Origin: Affinundibacterium nitidum
GTDB lineage: Bacteria; Pseudomonadota; Gammaproteobacteria; Burkholderiales; Burkholderiaceae_D
Direction: 5' to 3'
Length of the DNA stretch: 64,000 bases
NCBI RefSeq assembly: GCF_014284155.1
Contig: NZ_JACOFZ010000001.1
Span: forward strand, 948,545 to 1,012,544
The notes below the pieces were generated by a model. It was given only the letters and a program-made list of their open reading frames with translations, had not been told where the DNA came from and ran no database searches. Positions 1-7,968 of the stretch are shown in pieces; the stretch's first letter is position 1, and each line of letters begins with the position of its first letter. The position numbers and the translations under genes are program-made.

Positions 1-621
1 TTCACGCACGGCCGCTTTTTCTTTGTTTGACAAACCCGAGCCCATCGGACCAGCTGGAATGAAAATCGTCGGCAAATGCCCGAAGGCTAAAGCGCCAATT
101 AACAACCCTGGAACGATTTTGTCGCAAATACCAAGGCACAAAGTCGCATCAAAAGTATCATGCGATAAAGCGACCGCGGTCGCCTGCGCGATCACATCGC
201 GAGAGAACAGCGACAACTCCATACCTGGACGACCTTGGGTTACACCATCACACATCGCAGGCACACCGCCAGCGACTTGAGCAGTTGCGTCAAAACGCAG
301 TGCTGCTTCTTTAATTTGATCAGGGTAAGTCGCGTAAGGCTGATGCGCTGACAACATATCGTTGTAGGCAGTGACAATGCCGATATTCGATTTTTGAGCT
401 TGATTGAGCCAAATCTTCGTTTTGCCATCCGCTGCTGCATTGGCATGTGCTTGATTGGCACAAGACAGACTAGCGCGACGCGGCCCACGATGGCGCATCT
501 GCTCTAGGCGCGCTAAATATTCCGAACGTAATGTCTTACTACGCTCTTCGATTCGTCGAGTCACTGCGGCAACCACAGGGTTCATCGCAACTTGATTTGT
601 ATTTTGTCCAGATGTCGTCAT
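1..621 (-). CDS. edd: 6-phosphogluconate dehydratase, N-terminal part (runs off left edge)
   Basis: Phosphogluconate dehydratase of the Entner-Doudoroff pathway converts 6-phosphogluconate to 2-keto-3-deoxy-6-phosphogluconate in the cytoplasm. Only the first 207 codons are in the window; the family is about 600 residues. The reading frame starts at ATG 621 ([10 protein letters not shown]) and stays open to base 1. Seen: [38 protein letters not shown] and [11 protein letters not shown], which are IlvD/Edd family signatures carrying iron-sulfur cysteines. It is divergent from zwf, with two HexR-like sites in the 324-bp space between them, so coordinated repression by HexR is likely. No defect is visible in the part present. 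Confidence 0.93.
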   Translation of the reverse strand, partial: MTTSGQNTNQVAMNPVVAAVTRRIEERSKTLRSEYLARLEQMRHRGPRRASLSCANQAHANAAADGKTKIWLNQAQKSNIGIVTAYNDMLSAHQPYATYPDQIKEAALRFDATAQVAGGVPAMCDGVTQGRPGMELSLFSRDVIAQATAVALSHDTFDATLCLGICDKIVPGLLIGALAFGHLPTIFIPAGPMGSGLSNKEKAAVRE

Positions 622-680
622 AGTTTTGTGGGGGTCTCTGATTCAGATACCTCAAAGATAGCACAAAAACAGAAAAAAGC

Positions 681-695
681 TGTAACAAACTTTCA
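681..695. promoter_or_regulatory. candidate HexR operator, edd-proximal
   Basis: TGTAACAAACTTTCA matches 11 of 15 positions of the gammaproteobacterial HexR consensus (TGTARTTWWWYTACA). It overlaps a possible minus-strand -35 (TTACAG at 685-680), which lies 19 bp from a -10-like TATCTT (660-655) for edd. The position fits repression of edd. The match is imperfect and the spacing is long, so this is tentative. Confidence 0.35.
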
Positions 696-742
696 GAAAT
701 ACGAAATTTTTCCATTTAAAACATAAAAACCATCAAAAATAT

Positions 743-757
743 CGTAATGAAACTACA
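743..757. promoter_or_regulatory. candidate HexR operator, zwf-proximal
   Basis: CGTAATGAAACTACA is close to the palindromic HexR consensus, with half-sites GTAAT and CTACA. It lies in the 324-bp edd-zwf intergenic region, about 30 bp upstream of a CATAAT box (787-792) for zwf. The hexR gene itself is two genes downstream of zwf, as expected for an autoregulated local regulon. The remainder of the intergenic space is AT-rich and shows nothing else convincing. Confidence 0.5.
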
Positions 758-945
758 TTTTTGAAGAAATATGGTTTAAGCTATGGCATAATTTATTGCA
801 TCAAAAAGCGAAGATGCGCGCAAACTAAGAGACAACACCGGAGCAAACCAAGAGAATGCTCAAATCCATCTCCTCACTTGCTAAGTCATCCTCTGCTTGT
901 ACCTTATTGGCATTACTTTTCTAACTAGAATTATTCGGAGTCCAC

Positions 946-2403
946 ATGACTACTTTTGTATTGTTTGGCGGAACTGGCGATCTGGCAAAACGCAAGATCA
1001 TTCCTGCACTGTACAGCGCCTTTGTAAATGGCCGCTTGGACCCCGAGTTCACGTTTATCGGTGCTGCACGCGAAGCATTAAGTGATGAAGACTTCCGCAA
1101 ACGTGTCGCCACTAGTATCGAAACCTATGCTGCCAAAGCAAACGGCACGAAAGAACAATTAGCCGCCTTCCTCAATTTAGTCGGTTACACCAAAATCGAC
1201 GCCAAGAATCCTGAAGACTTCGAAGTTTTAAAGTCTCGCGTCAATGCAGACACCAGCAAAGCTAAATTATTTTATTTGGCAATTGGCCCAGATATCTTCA
1301 TTCCAGTCGTGGAGCAATTATCCAAACATGGTTTGGTCGAGGGTAATGCTCGCGTCGTCGTTGAGAAACCATTGGGACGCGATGCCAAATCTGCCAAAGA
1401 GATTAACTCCGCGCTGCGTACGTATTTGAACGAAAATCAAATCTATCGTATCGACCACTACCTCGGTAAAGAGATGGTACAAAACTTATTTGCACTACGT
1501 TTTGCCAACTCTTTCTTAGAGCCATTGTGGAATCGTAAGTGGATCCAAGACGTACAGATTTCGATCTCAGAACAAGTCGGCGTGGAAACACGTGGCGACT
1601 TCTACGACAAGACCGGTGCTCTGCGCGACATGGTACAAAACCATCTCTTGCAATTGGTGTCCATAGTGGCGATGGAACCTCCAGTGAACGCAAACCCGGA
1701 CGCTATTCGTGATGAGAAAGTCAAAGTATTACGCGCTTTGCGTAAATTTACAGCCGATGATGTCAGCAAAAAGACGGTCCGTGGCCAGTATCGCGCTGGC
1801 GCTGTCGATGGCAAGCCTGTTATCGGTTATCAAAATGAACCAGGTGTCCCTGCCTCAAGCCGCGCCGAAACTTTTGTGGCGATTCGCGCTGAAATCGACA
1901 ATTGGCGCTGGGCAGGCGTGCCTTTCTACCTGCGCACAGGTAAGCGTATGGCGAGCCGCTGCGCTGAAATTACGATTAATTTCAAACCGATTCCGTATTC
2001 CATCTTCGGCAAAGGCCAAGGCCCTCTGCGCTCAAATCGACTGGTGATTACCTTGCAACCAGAGGAAAGCGTGCAATTGTTTATGAAAGCCAAAGAGCCA
2101 GGCGAAGGCATTCGTTTGTCTGACGTGGCATTGAATTTGGATTTCGCTGAAGCCTCTAACTTGCGCCGTGTTGAATCTTATGAACGACTGTTGCTTGATG
2201 CATTGCATGGCGACCTCACTCTCTTCGTCCGTGATGATGAATTGGGCGCAGCCTGGGAATGGATTGATCCGATTATGAATGCATGGGAAAACGATGCCGA
2301 AGGATTGAAATCTTATATCGCAGGTAGCTGGGGTCCGGCAGCGGCAAGTTATTTGTTAGCCCAGCATGGTGCCGCTTGGGGCGAAGAGTATGTTGAAGGC
2401 TAA
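946..2403 (+). CDS. zwf: glucose-6-phosphate 1-dehydrogenase
   Basis: Oxidises glucose 6-phosphate to 6-phosphogluconolactone with NAD(P)+, feeding both the Entner-Doudoroff and pentose phosphate routes. The 485-residue length is normal. The N-terminal Rossmann motif FGGTGDLAKR is at residues 7-16, EKPLGRD at 140-146 and the active-site RIDHYLGKE at 168-176, so the catalytic His-Asp environment is intact. The start ATG is preceded by CGGAG at good spacing. It is the first gene of zwf-pgl-hexR (52 bp to pgl) and is divergent from edd. The likely regulator is HexR acting at the intergenic sites. Confidence 0.97.
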   Translation: MTTFVLFGGTGDLAKRKIIPALYSAFVNGRLDPEFTFIGAAREALSDEDFRKRVATSIETYAAKANGTKEQLAAFLNLVGYTKIDAKNPEDFEVLKSRVNADTSKAKLFYLAIGPDIFIPVVEQLSKHGLVEGNARVVVEKPLGRDAKSAKEINSALRTYLNENQIYRIDHYLGKEMVQNLFALRFANSFLEPLWNRKWIQDVQISISEQVGVETRGDFYDKTGALRDMVQNHLLQLVSIVAMEPPVNANPDAIRDEKVKVLRALRKFTADDVSKKTVRGQYRAGAVDGKPVIGYQNEPGVPASSRAETFVAIRAEIDNWRWAGVPFYLRTGKRMASRCAEITINFKPIPYSIFGKGQGPLRSNRLVITLQPEESVQLFMKAKEPGEGIRLSDVALNLDFAEASNLRRVESYERLLLDALHGDLTLFVRDDELGAAWEWIDPIMNAWENDAEGLKSYIAGSWGPAAASYLLAQHGAAWGEEYVEG

Positions 2404-2455
2404 TTGAGCACAAGACAGCACAGAAAAAAGCACACGATAAAGCGAGAAAGTAAAC

Positions 2456-3151
2456 ATGGAAGCTCAGTTGCAGTCCTCAGTTCAATTCAATAGCTTTGCT
2501 AACTTCAGCGAACTTAGTAAATCACTGGTCAATGAGTGGGTAGGCATTATTGATGATGCCGCCAAATCCGATCGGCCAGCCGCATTTGCTCTGGCGGGAG
2601 GCACCACGCCTGCGCCAGTGTACCGCGAATTAGATCAAGCACTGGCGAATCGTAGTCCATCTGATGTGCGCTTAGCTGCAACCGACGAACGTTGGGTGCA
2701 AGATAGCGATCCGCAAAGTAATGAAGGCTTGTTCAAGCAATGCCTGCCACTGTCCTATCGCAAAAATTGGAACTTGGTATCACTGAAGAATGCTGCAAGT
2801 ACACCTGAAGTTGCTATCGAAGCTATTAATGAGCGTTTGAACCAGCAATTGCCGCAACGCTTTAGTGCGGTACTTTTAGGCATGGGTGCTGATGGTCATA
2901 TCGCCTCGCTGTTTCCTGGTGCTCCGGTTCAGGCAGACAATTTAAATTGTTTAGCTGCCGTACACCCGCAGACACATCAAACGCGAATTTCTTTGTCCTT
3001 GCCACGCTTATTGGAAACCGAAAAAATCTGGTTGGTGATCACAGGCAATGAAAAACGTCAGGTTTTAGAAAATGCTCTCACAACGAGTTTGCCAATTACT
3101 AATCTTTTGAAGCAAGCTAAGTGTAAAATCGAAGTTTTTTGGTGTCCTTAA
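2456..3151 (+). CDS. pgl: 6-phosphogluconolactonase
   Basis: Hydrolyses 6-phosphogluconolactone to 6-phosphogluconate, the step between Zwf and Edd. It has 231 residues, as usual for the family. Seen: LAGGTTPAPVYREL near residue 46, ATDERWV near 78, and GMGADGHIASLFPG near 142, the signatures of the glucosamine/galactosamine-6-phosphate isomerase-like fold. It follows zwf after 52 bp and precedes hexR by 137 bp. Many relatives carry glk between pgl and hexR; here there is no gene between them. Confidence 0.95.
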   Translation: MEAQLQSSVQFNSFANFSELSKSLVNEWVGIIDDAAKSDRPAAFALAGGTTPAPVYRELDQALANRSPSDVRLAATDERWVQDSDPQSNEGLFKQCLPLSYRKNWNLVSLKNAASTPEVAIEAINERLNQQLPQRFSAVLLGMGADGHIASLFPGAPVQADNLNCLAAVHPQTHQTRISLSLPRLLETEKIWLVITGNEKRQVLENALTTSLPITNLLKQAKCKIEVFWCP

Positions 3152-3288
3152 TTCGATCCAAAAATCAAAGTAAGGAATGGCTACAGCCTAGTTTGCACGA
3201 GATTGAGAAATCTTTTCACTACCCGCCCACAAGGTGGGAGTGAATACCTAGCACAGCACGACATTTATTCACGCAGAAAGTACTTCAC

Positions 3289-4197
3289 ATGGTCAACGTT
3301 CTTTCCAAAAAAAATAATTCGACCAACAATCCACCTGAAAAAGGATTGCTGGCGCGCATACGCGTCGCTAGCACAGCGCTCAGCCGGGCTGAGCGTCAGG
3401 TGGCGGAATTTCTTCTGCAGAAGCCGCATGATGCGCTCGAGATGTCGATTCGTGTTTTGGCTCAAGTGTGCAATGTGTCTGAACCTACCGTGGCCCGTTT
3501 TGCGCAGTCATTAGGTTTTGACGGTTTCAAATCGTTTAAGTTGGCGTTTGCCAAGAGCTTGGCGACTGGTATCCCCTATCTTCATCTCGATGTCAATCAA
3601 GCAGATCACGTTAAAGATGTATTGCCCAAAGTTTTCGATCGCACCATTGCAGCACTGATGGAAGCACGCAACACCGCCAATAGCGCCAACTTCGAGGCAG
3701 CCGTCAATTTACTCGCCCGTGCCCGTCGTATCGAATGTTATGGCCTCGGCTATTCAGGTGCCTTGGCGATCGATGCGCAATTAAAGTTTTTCCGTTTCGG
3801 CATCCCTACCACGGTATTCTGCGACGCTCACTTGCAAGCGCAGTCGGCAAGCTTGCTCAATAGCGATTGCCTCGTGGTCGCATTTTCTCGTACAGGTCGC
3901 ACACGCGACTTAATTCGCAGCGTGCAGCTGGCTAAAGATACCGGTGCAAAAGTCTTGGTCTTATGTGCCAGTGGCGGGCCATTGGCGGAACTCGCTGACG
4001 TGCATATCAGTGTTGACGTCGAAGAAGATCCAGACATCTACACCCCGATGACTTCGCGTCTCGCTCACCTCACTTACATCGATGCCCTCGCGGTCGCTGT
4101 TACATTATTACGTGGTCCTGCTGCGATTGATATGCTCGAGCGGGCCAAAGCGAGCATCTCTGAAAAACGTTTAGTCTCACGCTTAGACGAAGCCTGA
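3289..4197 (+). CDS. hexR: RpiR/HexR-family transcriptional regulator
   Basis: The N-terminal RpiR-type helix-turn-helix covers residues about 15-90 (LSRAERQVAEFLLQ, MSIRVLAQVCNVSEPTVARF). A SIS sugar-phosphate-binding domain follows at about 130-270 (ECYGLGYSGALAIDAQ, VAFSRTGRTRDLI). In proteobacteria HexR senses 2-keto-3-deoxy-6-phosphogluconate and represses edd, zwf and other central carbon genes. The synteny with zwf-pgl and the HexR-like sites upstream of edd/zwf support the name. The length of 302 residues is slightly above the usual 285. A strong inverted repeat lies 53 bp after the stop. Confidence 0.92.
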   Translation: MVNVLSKKNNSTNNPPEKGLLARIRVASTALSRAERQVAEFLLQKPHDALEMSIRVLAQVCNVSEPTVARFAQSLGFDGFKSFKLAFAKSLATGIPYLHLDVNQADHVKDVLPKVFDRTIAALMEARNTANSANFEAAVNLLARARRIECYGLGYSGALAIDAQLKFFRFGIPTTVFCDAHLQAQSASLLNSDCLVVAFSRTGRTRDLIRSVQLAKDTGAKVLVLCASGGPLAELADVHISVDVEEDPDIYTPMTSRLAHLTYIDALAVAVTLLRGPAAIDMLERAKASISEKRLVSRLDEA

Positions 4198-4249
4198 TAC
4201 GGTTCGAGTATCAGAGACTTTTCTGGACGACCCGAAACCGTGCAATCAA

Positions 4250-4284
4250 AATTCATCAAGGATTACAACAATCCTTGATGAATT
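4250..4284 (+). terminator. perfect 15-bp inverted repeat after hexR, possible terminator
   Basis: Arms AATTCATCAAGGATT (4250-4264) and AATCCTTGATGAATT (4270-4284) are exact reverse complements around the 5-nt loop ACAAC. It sits between hexR and the next plus-strand gene. No proper T-tract follows on the plus strand (ATTGAAAAAAC), so it may stop transcription poorly or serve as an RNA 3'-end stabiliser. Confidence 0.5.
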
Positions 4285-4385
4285 ATTGAAAAAACATGCA
4301 CTAAAGCAGCATTTTCTGGCAAGCTATTCCGTATTGCATTTATGAATACACACAGCGCGTGTATTCCTGCTTCGGGAAAAAATCT

Positions 4386-5225
4386 ATGGCGCATCTTAGT
4401 CTGGAAGAAGTCACCGAGAATCTCAAAGATCTGCCGACTTTGCCGGCAATCGTCATGGAAATTCTCAATACCCTCGATAACGAAGACATCGATACCGCAG
4501 AGTTAGCGCATAAGGTCACGCAAGATTTAGCATTGACTGCGAAGACCCTGCGCTATGCCAATTCCCCATTTTACTCAACACTAATTAAAGTCACGACCAT
4601 TCAACAAGCCATTTCTTTGATGGGCTTTGACACGGTAAGACAGCTCGTTCTGTCAGCAGCTCTTTCTGGTTGCTTCCCCGAAAATAATTGCAAAGGTTTC
4701 GACCATAAAGCGTTTTGGCGCCATTCAAACGCAGTAGCATTTACAGCCAAGTTGATCGCGAGACGAATGAGCTTTAACGAGGATGTAGCCTTCACCGCAG
4801 GCTTACTACATGACATCGGCCTACTTGCTCTTGTTAGCCTATATCCAAGACAGTTTGAGGAAGTCATTGCCTATCGCAAAGAACACCTTGCGACTCAATA
4901 TGAAGCAGAAATTAAGGTGCTCGGCGTTGACCATGCGAGCGTGGGCGAAGCTCTAGCAGAGCAATGGCATTTTTCTGACGTGATGCGAAATACCATCGCC
5001 GCACATCATCATCCAGACCAACCTGGACGAGGTTTTCTCGCCTCTATTGTGCATGTTGCAGACGGCATTGCACACATGTTGAGTGCCAACGCTGATAGCG
5101 GCGCGCAAACCATTTCAGTGAATGTTGTTTCTTGGGATAGTCTCAAACTGGATCAAGCCTCGCTTGATACTCTGCTCGAGGAAGCAACCATACGTTTCAA
5201 AAAACTCGATCAGGTTGATTTGTAG
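4386..5225 (+). CDS. HDOD domain protein
   Basis: A 279-residue soluble protein made almost wholly of an HDOD domain (LPTLPAIVMEILNTLDNED near residue 17, then LLHDIGLLAL near 142 and AEQWHFSDVMRNTIAAHHHP near 190). HDOD proteins are signalling outputs related to HD hydrolases and often link to motility or c-di-GMP networks. The HD pair is present in LLHDIG, but HDOD domains generally lack full HD-GYP catalysis. I chose the ATG at 4386 because GGGAAAA precedes it and the HDOD homology begins directly after. An in-frame start at 4359 would add nine residues. It converges with the FliL-like gene with only 13 bp between stops. Confidence 0.82.
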   Translation: MAHLSLEEVTENLKDLPTLPAIVMEILNTLDNEDIDTAELAHKVTQDLALTAKTLRYANSPFYSTLIKVTTIQQAISLMGFDTVRQLVLSAALSGCFPENNCKGFDHKAFWRHSNAVAFTAKLIARRMSFNEDVAFTAGLLHDIGLLALVSLYPRQFEEVIAYRKEHLATQYEAEIKVLGVDHASVGEALAEQWHFSDVMRNTIAAHHHPDQPGRGFLASIVHVADGIAHMLSANADSGAQTISVNVVSWDSLKLDQASLDTLLEEATIRFKKLDQVDL

Positions 5226-5238
5226 TAGTACTTGAAAA

Positions 5239-5703
5239 CTACTTACGTTGGTCCTGCAGAAGCAGATCGGTGACCATCACTTCTTGTACCTTATCGGTCT
5301 TAAATTCTAGATTGAAGCGTCGTTTCAACTCAGCCTGAATTTCGTTGAAACCGTCTTTGGAACGCAGACTATCAACATCCATAGTTGCAATTTCTTTCTT
5401 GAACATGTCATTCATGGCACGCTCATGCTCTTTCAGCCAATCTTCATCTCCGATATTGACTTGCACGGTCACCGCCATACGCGCTACGACACCCTGATCA
5501 TTGACGATCGTTTGTTTAAGTTCGACATAAGTGAGATTGGCCGCATTTCGACTAGAGAAGCGATTCTGATAAATAATGAAAGCAGCAATACAGAACACGA
5601 CTAATACAAAGCCAGCCACATAAGTGGTGAATTTATCATCGCCATTACTCGATTTTAGCAAGGCTGCTTTAGGCGATGATTTGCTTGAAGCTTTTTTCAA
5701 CAT
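5239..5703 (-). CDS. FliL-like single-pass membrane protein
   Basis: 154 residues. A short cytoplasmic N-terminus rich in Lys/Ser precedes a single membrane helix at about residues 29-46 (YVAGFVLVVFCIAAFIIY). A periplasmic domain of about 105 residues follows. The C-terminal part (EIQAELKRRFNLEF, then VQEVMVTDLLLQ) resembles the end of FliL, the basal-body protein associated with the flagellar stator, but overall similarity is weak by eye. No flagellar gene is nearby. It is followed downstream by the HDOD gene in convergent orientation and preceded by the acyltransferase gene. Confidence is good that it is a real gene and moderate for the family. Confidence 0.6.
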   Translation of the reverse strand: MLKKASSKSSPKAALLKSSNGDDKFTTYVAGFVLVVFCIAAFIIYQNRFSSRNAANLTYVELKQTIVNDQGVVARMAVTVQVNIGDEDWLKEHERAMNDMFKKEIATMDVDSLRSKDGFNEIQAELKRRFNLEFKTDKVQEVMVTDLLLQDQRK

Positions 5704-5745
5704 GCGATTCCTCCGCCGGTATCAGCAAAGACTTCCGCTTTGCTT

Positions 5746-6348
5746 TTACTTTTTTATTTGTATATGTTCTGAATCAAACTGTTGGGGATTTTTGCCCGTA
5801 ACTCCTGCATAGAATGCGCGAATCTCCACCATATCTTCTTCAATATTGCCACTAGGATAGAACATTTTCCCGACACCGCCAATTTTTTCCTTGAAGTCAA
5901 CGTAACCTAAGCCCAACGGTACGCCTGCTCCATGAGCAATATAGTAGAAGCCGGTTTTCCAACGTGTCACTTTACCTCGAGTTCCCTCTGGCGGAACGAT
6001 GACCAATAGTCTTTCACTACGATTGAAAGCGTCAATTGTTCCTTGTACCAAATTACCTGCTTGGGAACGATCTACCGGGATCCCTCCCAACCAACGCATA
6101 ATGCCGCCAAACACAGGTGGGAACAGAGAATTCTTCCCCATCCAATACACATCAATTCTCAAGACAAAACAAATCATCAAAGCAAGTGGAAAATCCCAAT
6201 TGCTCGTATGCGGCGCACCGATTAGTACACATTTCGCTGGCACTTGTGCGCTACTATCGACCCGCCACCCAAACAAGCGCAAAATAAAGATCGACATCCA
6301 ACGCACCAGTGTGCTGATGATAGGGGTTTTGAAAATGGTGAAATGCAT
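5746..6348 (-). CDS. PlsC-type lysophospholipid acyltransferase family protein
   Basis: About 200 residues. The acyltransferase motif I is HTSNWD (His and Asp of HX4D), followed by WLGGIPVDRSQ (motif II) and PPEGTRGK (motif III, normally FPEGTR). This indicates transfer of an acyl group to a lysophospholipid or related acceptor at the inner membrane. The protein is shorter than PlsC (about 240). The exact acceptor cannot be told. ATG 6348 is used here; a GTG at 6360 would add four residues. It lies 42 bp upstream of the FliL-like gene on the same strand, so they may be cotranscribed. Confidence 0.8.
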   Translation of the reverse strand: MHFTIFKTPIISTLVRWMSIFILRLFGWRVDSSAQVPAKCVLIGAPHTSNWDFPLALMICFVLRIDVYWMGKNSLFPPVFGGIMRWLGGIPVDRSQAGNLVQGTIDAFNRSERLLVIVPPEGTRGKVTRWKTGFYYIAHGAGVPLGLGYVDFKEKIGGVGKMFYPSGNIEEDMVEIRAFYAGVTGKNPQQFDSEHIQIKK

Positions 6349-6443
6349 AGGTGGTCTCACTCTTTTTTATGATTATGCTTCGCTACGCTTACCGTAACGA
6401 AGTGTCTCCTACAAACTCGCGAGCGCTGCTCGTTCTCAAACAA

Positions 6444-7058
6444 CTACTTTTGATTCAACCACGCAATTAGCTGATCCCATTGCGCTAAATCTTTTTCGAC
6501 CTTTGACGGTGCGACATCCCACAACGTCGCCCCATGCGCAGCGAGCTGGATATAGTTCTGCGTATCACGCAAATAGCCCAAAACCGGCAAGCCAAGCTGC
6601 CCTACGTAATGCGCCAATTGATCTGCCGCCTTAGTACGCGCATTCACCCGCATACCGAGCACAGCAACACTCTGTTTGGTCTCACGTGCCGACAAGGTTT
6701 TAAGAAAATCCTCCGTCGCCAAGATATCAAACATCGACGCTTGCAATGGCACAATAACTTTATCTGCCAATTTTAAAATCGCATCGAGCTTAGATCCCTT
6801 CAAACCCGCGGGGGTATCAATCACGACGTGGGTGGTGCCTTTTGGAGGTTTGACGATATTCCCGTCGCTCAACTCCCAAGTCGCGATGACTGGTAAACCT
6901 GACGATCGCAAACTCAACCACGCCCGCGAAGATTGCTGACGATCGGCATCGCCGAGCATCACTTTATGACCTTGCGCTGCAAAATAGCCAGCCAAATTGG
7001 TCGACAAAGTACTTTTACCGACACCCCCTTTGGGGTTGATTACAGCGATAACAGGCAT
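6444..7058 (-). CDS. orphan ParA-family ATPase
   Basis: 204 residues consisting of one ParA/MinD-type P-loop ATPase domain: deviant Walker A KGGVGKST at residues 10-17, DADRQQSSRAW (switch region) near 38, and VVIDTPAG near 84. It is compact like the small ParA proteins that act without an N-terminal DNA-binding domain. No parB or other partner gene is adjacent: upstream is a pseudouridine synthase and downstream an acyltransferase. The cargo is unknown. Such stand-alone ParAs position chemotaxis arrays, carboxysomes or other cargo in other bacteria. Confidence 0.85.
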   Translation of the reverse strand: MPVIAVINPKGGVGKSTLSTNLAGYFAAQGHKVMLGDADRQQSSRAWLSLRSSGLPVIATWELSDGNIVKPPKGTTHVVIDTPAGLKGSKLDAILKLADKVIVPLQASMFDILATEDFLKTLSARETKQSVAVLGMRVNARTKAADQLAHYVGQLGLPVLGYLRDTQNYIQLAAHGATLWDVAPSKVEKDLAQWDQLIAWLNQK

Positions 7059-7114
7059 ACGTTTCCCCTTACAACAGTGAACACCAATTCTGTTACAACA
7101 AGAGCGGCGAGAAA

Positions 7115-7840
7115 CTAGGTTTCGCTATCCGGAACTAGCAAGGCCAAATGTTCAGGATCGAGATAACACCACTCCCCTTCTTCCAATCCAAGTGAGGCTA
7201 GTTGCAATTGCCCGATGGCTGTACGTGTCAAGGCAGCACAATGATTTCCAGCAGCCGCCAACATGCGCTTCACTTGGTGATACTTTCCTTGTTCCAAAAC
7301 GATTTGCAGCTGAAACTCACTTAAGCGTACACAGCTCTGTGCAGCTAAAGGCGCAGGTTCGTCATGTAACTGCACCCCGCCTAATAACTCTTTAACCAAA
7401 TCATCGGTCACGGGCTCGGCAGTAGTGGCCACATAAATTTTAGGAATATGTCGCTTGGGCGATGATTGCATATGAATGAAAGGGCCATCGTCCGACATCA
7501 ACAACATACCCGTCGTGTCGTGATCAAGACGCCCCACTGGTTGCACATCACGCCAGCTTAGTTGATCTGGAAGCAGAGTCAAAACCCCAGGATGGTGCGA
7601 TGGTTTGCGCGAGCACTCGAAGTTAGCGGGCTTATTGAGGCAAATATACACATGCTGACGATAAGTCCATTCTTCTTCAAAAATGGTAAATACCAAGCCT
7701 TCAGTTTCGATTAGCTCTTTGTAGTTGTCATGCACTTCACCATTGATCGACACTTCACCGTCTTCGATCAATTCACGACAATATTTACGGGTACCAAAAC
7801 CCTGCGATTGCAAGATCCGGTCAAATGACAATTTGCTCAT
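7115..7840 (-). CDS. RsuA/RluE-family pseudouridine synthase (16S rRNA type)
   Basis: About 241 residues. The N-terminal S4 RNA-binding domain (SFDRILQSQGFGTRKYCRELI, split across residues 4-24) is followed by the pseudouridine synthase core with catalytic aspartate in GRLDHDTTGMLL. KYHQVKRMLAAAGNH is the C-terminal family motif. The most likely target is 16S rRNA U516 (RsuA), but RluE/RluF-type activity on 23S rRNA cannot be excluded. ATG 7840 is preferred because the S4 homology starts immediately; an upstream TTG at 7858 would add six residues. It is 56 bp upstream of the ParA gene on the same strand. Confidence 0.85.
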   Translation of the reverse strand: MSKLSFDRILQSQGFGTRKYCRELIEDGEVSINGEVHDNYKELIETEGLVFTIFEEEWTYRQHVYICLNKPANFECSRKPSHHPGVLTLLPDQLSWRDVQPVGRLDHDTTGMLLMSDDGPFIHMQSSPKRHIPKIYVATTAEPVTDDLVKELLGGVQLHDEPAPLAAQSCVRLSEFQLQIVLEQGKYHQVKRMLAAAGNHCAALTRTAIGQLQLASLGLEEGEWCYLDPEHLALLVPDSET

Positions 7841-7897
7841 AGGGAAAAGCGAGTTCAATATAAGCCAGCATTTTACCTGTTAATGTGATGCAACAAC

Positions 7898-7934
7898 AAA
7901 AAAAGCCTAGGTCGACAGGCGTCCGTAGGCTTTT
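7898..7934 (-). terminator. intrinsic terminator after the M24 peptidase gene
   Basis: Stem AAAAGCCTA (7901-7909) pairs with TAGGCTTTT (7926-7934) around a 16-nt loop. Read on the minus strand the hairpin is followed by a T7 run (7904-7898). It lies between the M24 peptidase stop and the pseudouridine synthase start. Confidence 0.75.
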
Positions 7935-7968
7935 GGGAAAGACAAACAACATCAGAAATCGTGCAATT

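Noticed and set aside
6378-6402. Hairpin CTTCG-TACG/CGTA-CGAAG after the ParA gene
   Set aside because: Bulged on both arms and without a T-run; too weak to call a terminator.
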